Assembly: GCA_029570245.1 (NCBI GenBank)
Contig: JAKQSH010000441.1
Span: 1 to 5,595, forward strand
Reading direction: 5' to 3'
DNA: 5,595 nucleotides
Origin: Deltaproteobacteria bacterium
GTDB lineage: Bacteria; Myxococcota_A; SURF-8
Under the pieces are notes generated by a model that was not told the DNA's origin, did no database searches, and saw only the letters and a list, made by a program, of their open reading frames with translations. Positions 1 through 5,595 of this stretch are shown here, piece after piece (position 1 is the first letter of the stretch; the number at the start of each line of letters is the position of its first letter). The translations under genes were made by a program, and so were the position numbers.

Positions 1-1
1 C

Positions 2-1180
2 GGGACGCGTTCTGAAAATGATTCCGAAAAAACCGAAGAATACACACCGCATGGAATCGCAGTCATAGGAAGCGACTATCTTTCGAGTTCAGTCTCCATC
101 ATTGACCGGCATAAGAAAGCGCTTTCCCGTGAAGGGATAATTCATTCCGGCTCGGCCTCGCCGGGACTGTCCATTGCTCTGTCTGGCGATATAGTTTTTC
201 CTCTTACACCCGACGAATACGGCGACATCGTAATAATCGACCGTTATCCAAACAGTGTTCTGAACTTTCTGGATGCCAACAGTTTCAAACTGAAGAAACA
301 ACTGCCGGTATCAACCGGCTTTGCATCAAATCCGCACGATTACCTGCGCCTGAGCACAGAGAAAGCATACGTCACACGTTACGAAAAGAATCCAACACCA
401 GGCGACGAAGAGTTCGACGGAGGCGACGATATTCTTATAATAAACCCGCAATCGTTTGCGATCAGCGGTCGAATCGACTTATCCATGGTCATTGCCGATG
501 ATACCGCACAGGACCTTCATGTAAGACCGGACAGAATGATCGCCGCAGCAGAAAAAGTATGGGTTTCCTGCAATTTCCTCAATGGAGATTTCAATAAGGG
601 CGGCAAGGGACTGCTGTTGGCAATTGATCCGCAGAACGATGAAATCATACAGAGTATCGAAATAAACGAAATGTCCAATTGCAGCGGGCTGACATTCAAT
701 GAGGAAAACATGACTCTTTATGTTTCATGCAGCGGAATGTTCAGCTCTGATTCATACGGTCAGTTGGAAAAATCCGGCATAGTGGCGGTCGATCTGTCCA
801 ACGCAGAACCGACATACAAAATCATCGCACATGCAGATGATGAGGAGAAACGACCATACGGTTTTGAGCTGGCGCTGGCGGGCAGCAATACGCTGCTGGC
901 GGTGAGGTTCGGTGATATGGACAGCGATAAAAAAGATCAGCTTACCGCTATTGACCTTGGCGACAATTCGCACAGTGTCATTCATAGCGCTTCAACGCCT
1001 TTCGGGCTGGGAGGTTTTTTATATGACAGAGATTCTCACACTCTATACATTGGAGATGCCGACCTGAACGAACCACTGATTTACCTGTATGATTTTTCCG
1101 GTGGAGAATTCACTGCAACCGGAACCATTTCGTCTCACCCGCAAAGCGGCCTACCGCCGCGTCATATCGCATTTTTCTGA
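2..1180 (+). CDS. Beta-propeller-like (YncE/YVTN-type) protein, 5' end missing
   Basis: The frame is open from the left edge to the TGA at 1178-1180, giving 392 visible residues; the start lies outside the window. The ATG at 485 is internal, because the same frame continues upstream with equally protein-like sequence. The chain shows recurring blade-like units: a strand such as IAVIGSDY, DIVIIDRY, DILIINPQ, GLLLAIDP, GIVAVDLS or QLTAIDLG, then a polar loop and a second strand such as KAYVTRYE, TLYVSCSG or TLYIGDAD. This pattern is typical of YncE/YVTN-like or lactonase-like seven-bladed propellers, which are usually periplasmic or surface proteins. No catalytic motif is evident. An acidic stretch (EEFDGGDD) echoes the Asp/Gly-rich style of the next gene, so both may be exported proteins of the same cell envelope. 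Any signal peptide or lipobox would lie upstream. The fold call is by pattern only; substrate and role are unknown. Confidence 0.8.
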   Translation, partial: GTRSENDSEKTEEYTPHGIAVIGSDYLSSSVSIIDRHKKALSREGIIHSGSASPGLSIALSGDIVFPLTPDEYGDIVIIDRYPNSVLNFLDANSFKLKKQLPVSTGFASNPHDYLRLSTEKAYVTRYEKNPTPGDEEFDGGDDILIINPQSFAISGRIDLSMVIADDTAQDLHVRPDRMIAAAEKVWVSCNFLNGDFNKGGKGLLLAIDPQNDEIIQSIEINEMSNCSGLTFNEENMTLYVSCSGMFSSDSYGQLEKSGIVAVDLSNAEPTYKIIAHADDEEKRPYGFELALAGSNTLLAVRFGDMDSDKKDQLTAIDLGDNSHSVIHSASTPFGLGGFLYDRDSHTLYIGDADLNEPLIYLYDFSGGEFTATGTISSHPQSGLPPRHIAFF

Positions 1181-1221
1181 ATCATATCTTAAGCGGCGCT
1201 TGAGTTGGCAAAGAAGACCTG

Positions 1222-1239
1222 CTAACATCCTCCTAACAT
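1222..1239 (+). repeat. Short direct repeat CTAACAT x2, 11-bp period
   Basis: CTAACAT occurs at 1222-1228 and again at 1233-1239, exactly 11 bp apart, about one helical turn. It lies in the short leader between the propeller gene and the 679-residue surface-protein gene. It could be a tandem half-site for a regulator, but seven bases in AT-rich leader DNA can recur by chance. Confidence 0.3.
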
Positions 1240-1245
1240 AAATTC

Positions 1246-1251
1246 TGGAGG
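1246..1251 (+). promoter_or_regulatory. Shine-Dalgarno for the 1261 gene
   Basis: TGGAGG lies nine bases before the ATG at 1261. This is a strong match to the anti-Shine-Dalgarno sequence and fixes the start, which also places a clean signal peptide at the N-terminus. The upstream CCTCC at 1229-1233 is perfectly complementary to GGAGG at 1247-1251 across a 13-base loop, so the site could be partly masked in the mRNA. The stem is only five base pairs. Confidence 0.75.
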
Positions 1252-1260
1252 TATATGTAA

Positions 1261-3300
1261 ATGCGAGTTCCGAATGTCAATATCGCCGTGATTTTTCTGA
1301 CGATTATTCTGCTGTCGCAGAATCTTTCAGCCGAACCGATTTTCCCTGCTGGCAAATACTCCGATCTGGATGAAATGATGGCGCGCCATGAACGCCAGTT
1401 CTACAACATAAACGCCCTGCCCTTCGGGCTCGCACTTGACGCTTATCCAATTGATGATGATGCGAAAGCCAAAATCGAACTGTTTTTAGCGCAGGATGCA
1501 TCTGAAGATTTCGAAGCAGTCACCGGCAGCCATCCATACGAAATCATCAACCGCTATGACGAATACGGCGACCTCGGTTTCTTCGGCGGCGTGGCGCTGG
1601 TTGGAAATGCTTTCAAATATATGACGCTTAAGCGTGAGGGCGCAGACGAAGCGGAATTGACGCTGGCGCGTGAGCGTCTGCTGAGAGCCGCCGACTCATG
1701 GCACATTTTCTATCAGATCACCGGCGGCAACGGCATCGTTGCGCGTGGAATCTGCCGCCATGTTTCGGATGCCGGAGAACCGCCATATCCCGACCCGAAA
1801 AGCGAATTCGACATCAAACCGCTGAAGGACGAAAACGGCGATCCCTTCCCGGCGCGCAAAGACAACGGCACATGGCGCGACGACAACTCCGACGGAGTTC
1901 TGCCTGAGAACGAATGGATATGGGTCGATTCCTGCTCCAAAGACCAGCTTGTCGGTCAGATTTTCGGAATGGTGGCGCTGTATGAAGCGATGAACGGCGA
2001 TCCAGATATTGATCAGTCGCTGGTAGAACGGCTCCGTGACGATGCTCGCGGCGTGGCTGCGATGCTGATGGAAGAGCGCGACATAACGCAATACGATCTT
2101 ATGATCGGCGAAGGAATGTACGACCTCATAATAATGGATGCCGACACTCGCCCGACTTTTCACCATGACCTGAATCCATACTCAATCGAAAAGGTGTACC
2201 TTGGGATCGGTTCCGAAAAATTCAATCTCTTCAACCTGATTATGAGCACCGGAATCACAAAGGCTCTGTTTCACATCACCGGAGATGCCGACATTGAGGA
2301 ATATCACTACAAAGAGCTGCTGGCCGTACGCGATTTTCTTGGAAAAATCGAACACGCACTGGATGAAGACACCCCGGCCTTCGATTACATTTACATGGGC
2401 AACAAAACGAACTTCGACGATCCCGATATGAGCGCAGTGGCTCTGTGGATGGCGATTTACCTGGAAAATGACCCGGAAATTCTACAGGTGCTGCACGGTT
2501 TTCTGGAAGACGGCTGGTGGAATCGCGCCGACGAAATTCACACCGCGAAATTGTGCAAACAGCCGCTCTGGCACTCAATTTACATGTCTCTGACCGACAG
2601 GGGCGTTTCGGAAGAACTGATAGACGAAAGCGCAGCATTGCTGTCGGCCTTCAAACTCGGCCCATACTGGAACCCCTATGTTGAAAACTGCGACGCCGCA
2701 GAAATTGAGGCCAAGCAGTGCATCGCCATCGACGGCGTTACCGTTCTGAATATCAATTACTGTGAAAACGAAGCAGAGGGCAAGTGCATGGCGACGGAAG
2801 CGCTCGACCCTTCCATCCGTCCGCCATCAAATTTCGACGCACGTTCGAATCCATTCAATGTCAACGGCGGCGGCGGCAATCTTTTGAATCCGGGCGGCGA
2901 CCTCATTGCCGCTTACTGGCTGGCGCGTTACATGACCGCAAACCAGGCAGGAACAGCCAACGTTTCTCCCAATGTCCGCAACCATATGCCTGTCGGAGGC
3001 TGGCCAGATAACCCGGACGGTGACTCCGAAGACGAAAGCGATGGCGACACGGAAGGCTCCGCTGATGGAGACGATGAAATCACAACAGACGGTGACGGAA
3101 CAGAAAGCCCGTCAGACGGAGACGTTACAGTCACTGACGGAGATGAGACAACATCAGATGGAGATACGGAAGATGGGGATTCGATTTCAGAAGACGAAAG
3201 CGACAGCAGCGGCTGCAATTCGTCATCGGCACCATTATCCGGTATTATCCTGCTGATGCTGGCCGTACCGGCGCTCTGCTTCAGAAGAAGAATCAATTAA
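1261..3300 (+). CDS. Exported, C-terminally anchored surface protein of unknown function
   Basis: A complete 679-residue protein. Residues 1-24 form a signal peptide (MR, hydrophobic core IAVIFLTIILL, likely cleavage after LSA). Residues 25 to about 570 form a mainly helical body. Conserved-looking clusters are GNGIVARGICR (157-166), WVDSCSKDQLVG (221-232) and PPSNFDARSNPFNVNG (521-536), followed by GDLIAAYWLARY (546-557). Alternating amphipathic helices with a short Gly/Arg motif and a DQxxG motif recall alpha/alpha-toroid (six-hairpin) carbohydrate-active folds. No catalytic pair can be assigned, so an enzyme role is only a guess. Several cysteines (165, 225 and pairs near 490-515) fit disulfides in an exported protein. 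Residues 583-648 are an Asp/Gly/Ser/Thr/Glu-rich linker with eight DGD triplets. Residues 650-679 are SGC, a hydrophobic segment (about 658-674) and RRR, a MYXO-CTERM/Synerg-CTERM-like sorting tail. The gene follows the propeller gene by 80 bases and ends at a strong terminator. Confidence 0.88.
   Translation: MRVPNVNIAVIFLTIILLSQNLSAEPIFPAGKYSDLDEMMARHERQFYNINALPFGLALDAYPIDDDAKAKIELFLAQDASEDFEAVTGSHPYEIINRYDEYGDLGFFGGVALVGNAFKYMTLKREGADEAELTLARERLLRAADSWHIFYQITGGNGIVARGICRHVSDAGEPPYPDPKSEFDIKPLKDENGDPFPARKDNGTWRDDNSDGVLPENEWIWVDSCSKDQLVGQIFGMVALYEAMNGDPDIDQSLVERLRDDARGVAAMLMEERDITQYDLMIGEGMYDLIIMDADTRPTFHHDLNPYSIEKVYLGIGSEKFNLFNLIMSTGITKALFHITGDADIEEYHYKELLAVRDFLGKIEHALDEDTPAFDYIYMGNKTNFDDPDMSAVALWMAIYLENDPEILQVLHGFLEDGWWNRADEIHTAKLCKQPLWHSIYMSLTDRGVSEELIDESAALLSAFKLGPYWNPYVENCDAAEIEAKQCIAIDGVTVLNINYCENEAEGKCMATEALDPSIRPPSNFDARSNPFNVNGGGGNLLNPGGDLIAAYWLARYMTANQAGTANVSPNVRNHMPVGGWPDNPDGDSEDESDGDTEGSADGDDEITTDGDGTESPSDGDVTVTDGDETTSDGDTEDGDSISEDESDSSGCNSSSAPLSGIILLMLAVPALCFRRRIN
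3007..3204 (+). repeat. Asp-Gly-Asp repeat linker within the surface protein
   Basis: This part of the 1261-3300 gene encodes residues 583-648, rich in Asp, Gly, Glu, Ser and Thr. It has eight DGD triplets, the first four spaced exactly eight residues apart and the later ones nine, seven, seven and five. The repeat is visible in the protein but degenerate in DNA (GACGGTGAC, GATGGCGAC, GATGGAGAC), so it is not a recent tandem duplication. It probably spaces the folded body from the membrane anchor. Acidic DxDG-type spacing could bind calcium, as in other acidic surface linkers, but this is inference. Confidence 0.8.
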
Positions 3301-3323
3301 CAGTTTCTCAACGCGGATACTTC

Positions 3324-3355
3324 AAACCGCCCCTTTTAAGGGGCGGTTTTATTTT
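3324..3355 (+). terminator. Strong Rho-independent terminator
   Basis: A perfect ten-base-pair stem (AAACCGCCCC at 3324-3333 with GGGGCGGTTT at 3340-3349) encloses the six-base loop TTTTAA. It is followed on the plus strand by TTTTATTTTA, a good U-tract. It starts 24 bases after the TAA of the surface-protein gene and ends that transcript. On the minus strand the stem is followed only by a short U-run from its own base, so it would be a weaker stop for the convergent operon. Confidence 0.93.
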
Positions 3356-3491
3356 ACTCTCACAAAACACACTTATTCCGATTTGGCGCCATATTCGGTA
3401 TTGAGCCTGAGACCAGATTTTGAAACTCAGTGTGCGGTAGATGCGAAAGAATTTGACCGGACATGAGTGATTTGATTAAGAACAGGTACAT

Positions 3492-4406
3492 TCAGCCAAA
3501 ATCGGCAACCGCCATTCCTATCCGCTCTTTGCCGATAAACCAGCCGTCGCGGGCATTGTAATACATACGCCACTCTCCGTTGAATTCCACAACATGCATT
3601 GCATAAACCAGGGCGCGCTTCCAACCGCTGTTTTCCGGTTTTATAAGAGGCTCACCTTCGCAGAGCTTCCAATCGTAACCATCCGAAGATTTAAGCAGAC
3701 GAATTTCGGAACGAGAATGACCATCTTTGTCCCGATAGATTCCGTTGTTGAATGCATACCATCCGTGGTTTTCGCCCGTAGGAGGAATAATCTTCATTGA
3801 ACCGGCGCCCATGTTGCGGAAATAAGGATCAGGCGAAGGCCCGATCAGCGGTTCAGGACGCTTGATGTAAGGCCCTTCGATGCAATCCGACTCCGCGACA
3901 CCGATGTACAGAGGTTCGAAGAAAAGACAGTCCCGCAGAAATACCCAGCTGGCGGAATAATAAAGGCGAAACCTGCCGTCGAATTTTATAAGACATGGAT
4001 TTCCGTTTGTGGCCATGGGACCTTTGCGCTCCCATTTGAGTTCTGGCGCGGAAACAACCGCGGCTTCGCTCCAGTTGACAAGATCGGTGGATTTTCTGAT
4101 CGCAATGACAGAACGGCGAATTGAAGCCGGTTTTTCGTAAAAAAGGTGGTAAACACCGTTTTCGAGAAAAACGTATGGGCGAATTCCTATGAATAATTTT
4201 TTAGCCACCCGTTCCCAACTTACGCCATCATCGGAAACGAAGTGCTGTATTCCCTGAATAATGGCATTAGCAAAAAGATGCCATTTTCCGTCAGGCGTTT
4301 TATCGGGCGTCAGGACAGAAGGATCGGCTACCATCCAGTCGGGTTTGATCGGATTTATCAGCGGGTTCTGCGGATGGTCTGTCCATACGGCATTTTCGAA
4401 ATTCAT
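3492..4406 (-). CDS. Five-bladed beta-propeller glycosidase-like protein (GH43/GH32/GH130 type)
   Basis: A complete 304-residue protein with no signal peptide, so probably cytoplasmic. Features point to the five-bladed propeller shared by families GH43, GH32/68, GH117 and GH130. An early VADPSV (Asp28) is in the position of the catalytic base in GH43-type enzymes. Three blade motifs of the S-x-D-x-x-x-W kind appear: SDDGVSW (58-64), STDLVNW (106-112) and SSDGYDW (240-246). Strand pairs such as RPYVFLENGVYHLFYEK, NPCLIKFDGRFRLYYS and HVVEFNGEWRMYYNARDG also fit. The family cannot be fixed by eye, and the acid residue is not assigned (Glu91, Glu164 and Glu234 are candidates), so it could be a hydrolase, a phosphorylase or an unassigned relative. 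The ATG is supported by GGAG six bases upstream. It starts 18 bases after the stop of the GH36-like gene, implying one operon and a shared oligosaccharide substrate. Confidence 0.85.
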   Translation of the reverse strand: MNFENAVWTDHPQNPLINPIKPDWMVADPSVLTPDKTPDGKWHLFANAIIQGIQHFVSDDGVSWERVAKKLFIGIRPYVFLENGVYHLFYEKPASIRRSVIAIRKSTDLVNWSEAAVVSAPELKWERKGPMATNGNPCLIKFDGRFRLYYSASWVFLRDCLFFEPLYIGVAESDCIEGPYIKRPEPLIGPSPDPYFRNMGAGSMKIIPPTGENHGWYAFNNGIYRDKDGHSRSEIRLLKSSDGYDWKLCEGEPLIKPENSGWKRALVYAMHVVEFNGEWRMYYNARDGWFIGKERIGMAVADFG

Positions 4407-4412
4407 CTGTTT

Positions 4413-4416
4413 CTCC
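4413..4416 (-). promoter_or_regulatory. Shine-Dalgarno for the propeller glycosidase gene
   Basis: Read on the minus strand, GGAG is followed by AAACAG and then the ATG ending at 4406, a six-base spacing. It sits inside the 18-base gap between the two glycosidase genes, which supports separate translation initiation on one shared mRNA. Confidence 0.7.
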
Positions 4417-4424
4417 GGCGACAG

Positions 4425-5595
4425 TTATCGAATAATTCTGAAAAGTCGCGACGAGCGGCGCGGAACTTCGCCGAAATCGAACAGTTCATCTCTGGATTCA
4501 ACACGTTCTCCGCTCCAGACATCCTGCAGCGCACACCCGCACAGAGTGGAATCTTCAACATAGTCCGAGAAACGCAGGCTGCGCTTTTCGGCGTTGTCGC
4601 TCATATTGAAAACCGCCAGATATCCTGCGGTATTGTACACGAATGCCGGGAACTCGCGCTCCATGATGTCCAGCGCCCATGTTCGGCCCTTATCACACTT
4701 GCGCACAATTTCATCCGCCGAGGCCATAAGTTCCCAGGTGCGCTCCGGCAGCGCCGAAAGCTTGTCCGAGATTACATACATGCCACCTGTTATGACAATA
4801 GCGTTTGCAAGCGTCATGCGTTCGTTCTCTGAAAGACGAGTGTCGGTGTCCCGCAGCATAAGACAATCCGGATCGTTTATCCACAACATGCGGTGCATCT
4901 GGCTGCGGGTGATTATGCTTCGGATTGCAAATTTAGTGCATAGAGCATGTGGGTCGTTGGTGATGTTATAGCGGTATTTGGCAAACCAGAACGGCGCGAC
5001 ATCCGGCCCGATGCGCATTGCCTGTACTTTTCCGATGGCGGGAAACAATGGACAGCCGCAACCGAGAATTACGATATCCGGCCCGGCGGCTTCGCGAATA
5101 ATGTCGAAGCCGAGCTTTAAACGTTCTGCCGGCGAAAGCGATTGATCGTATGCTTTTCCTTGGAGTGTTGCACCGAACAGAAAATCGAGTTTCAGATATC
5201 TGAATCCGAATTCGTGGACAATGCAGTGCACCACGTTTCGGAGGTATTCCTGAAACTCAGGGTTGGTCGTATCAAGTCCATGAATGCTGCCGAAAACGCT
5301 CCATAAAGGGTTCCAGCCCGCCCAGACCGGCTTGCCTTTTTCATCTTTCAGGAACCAGTCGGGATGCTCCTTGAAGAGTTTGGACTTCGCCAGAGCGAAA
5401 AACGGTGCCATCCATATTCCAGGAACAAAACCGGCAGTTTTTGCTTTTTCTGCAATGGCCTTCAGGCCGCCACTGAATTTTTCATTGATAGAGAGCCAGT
5501 CGCCCACTGCGGTCTGATAACCGTCATCCAGTACGAAGTATGTCCAGTTCACGCCGCGTCCGGCGGCAGTTTCGATGTTTTCGACAATATCCTGC
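4425..5595 (-). CDS. GH36-like alpha-galactosidase (clan GH-D), 5' end missing
   Basis: Reading frame open from the right edge to the TAA at 4425-4427, with 389 visible residues. The GTG at 5550-5552 is an internal valine (AGRGVNWTYFVLDDGYQ), not the start, because the upstream residues already fit the family. Motifs match clan GH-D retaining alpha-galactosidases. FVLDDGYQ with GDW (visible residues 20-33) forms the start of the barrel's substrate pocket. GFVPGIWMAPF follows. YLKLDF carries the likely nucleophile (codon 5184-5186). MRIGPDVAPFW carries the likely acid/base four residues after Arg (codon 5001-5003), the same Arg-to-Asp spacing as in GH27 enzymes. WINDPDCLMLR comes next. A C-terminal beta-sandwich-like tail ends in VPRRSSRLFRI. 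Retaining alpha-galactoside hydrolysis is the family expectation; the exact sugar is unknown. GH36 proteins usually have an N-terminal beta domain, which would lie outside the window. It is the upstream gene of a two-gene minus-strand operon. Confidence 0.93.
   Translation of the reverse strand, partial: QDIVENIETAAGRGVNWTYFVLDDGYQTAVGDWLSINEKFSGGLKAIAEKAKTAGFVPGIWMAPFFALAKSKLFKEHPDWFLKDEKGKPVWAGWNPLWSVFGSIHGLDTTNPEFQEYLRNVVHCIVHEFGFRYLKLDFLFGATLQGKAYDQSLSPAERLKLGFDIIREAAGPDIVILGCGCPLFPAIGKVQAMRIGPDVAPFWFAKYRYNITNDPHALCTKFAIRSIITRSQMHRMLWINDPDCLMLRDTDTRLSENERMTLANAIVITGGMYVISDKLSALPERTWELMASADEIVRKCDKGRTWALDIMEREFPAFVYNTAGYLAVFNMSDNAEKRSLRFSDYVEDSTLCGCALQDVWSGERVESRDELFDFGEVPRRSSRLFRIIR

Noticed and set aside
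485..1180. A separate 231-residue gene starting at ATG 485
   Set aside because: The same frame is open back to the left edge with propeller-like sequence, and there is no ribosome binding site before 485, so this is the 3' part of a longer gene.
1188..1204. Hairpin after the propeller gene as a terminator
   Set aside because: A seven-base-pair stem with one G-U pair and a three-base loop can form, but no U-tract follows it, so it is not a convincing intrinsic terminator.
1205..1210. TTGGCA as a -35 promoter element for the surface-protein gene
   Set aside because: No -10-like hexamer lies at 16-18 bases downstream, so a sigma-70 promoter cannot be supported.
1696..2166. Minus-strand 156-residue open frame opposite the surface-protein gene
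   Set aside because: It lies wholly antisense to a well-supported gene, has no family-like motifs, and is explained by codon bias of the sense strand.
2928..3296. Minus-strand Ser/Pro-rich open frame
   Set aside because: Its low-complexity Ser/Pro content is the antisense reading of the DGD-rich linker, not a gene.
4242..4832. Plus-strand 196-residue open frame across the glycosidase junction
   Set aside because: It is antisense to both glycosidase genes, which have clear motifs and ribosome binding; no protein family features are seen in it.
5550..5552. GTG as the start of the GH36-like gene
   Set aside because: The frame stays open to the right edge and the residues before it fit the family; the codon is an internal valine just before the conserved DDG strand.

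Overview
The window holds four protein-coding genes in two convergent pairs and no RNA genes, mobile elements or CRISPR arrays that I can see. It looks like chromosomal DNA of a Gram-negative, probably uncultivated bacterium of moderate GC content. The best lineage clue is the 1261-3300 protein. It has an N-terminal signal peptide, a long Asp-Gly-Asp-rich linker, and a C-terminal tail made of a Ser-Gly-Cys motif, a hydrophobic helix and an Arg cluster. Such tails resemble the MYXO-CTERM / Synerg-CTERM type of sorting signal, which suggests a Myxococcota/deltaproteobacteria-like host. This is inference from style, not a taxonomic proof.

Left half, plus strand. Positions 2-1180 are the 3' part of a gene that enters from the left edge and encodes a beta-propeller-like, probably exported protein. 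After an 80-base gap with a good Shine-Dalgarno comes 1261-3300. This is a complete gene for a 679-residue exported, surface-anchored protein whose main body looks mostly helical, possibly an alpha/alpha toroid, with no function I can name. A strong intrinsic terminator (3324-3355) ends this transcription unit.

Right half, minus strand. A gene entering from the right edge (4425-5595, 5' end missing) encodes a clan GH-D, GH36-like alpha-galactosidase-type enzyme with both catalytic aspartates recognisable. Eighteen bases downstream is a complete gene (3492-4406) for a 304-residue five-bladed beta-propeller protein of the GH43/GH32/GH130 type. The two are almost certainly co-transcribed and probably work in the cytoplasm on the same oligosaccharide. 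No transporter or regulator lies inside the window.

The two halves look functionally separate: two cell-surface proteins on the left, a small glycan-degradation operon on the right. The least explained item is the 679-residue surface protein. I found no convincing evidence for a new multi-gene system within these 5.6 kb.
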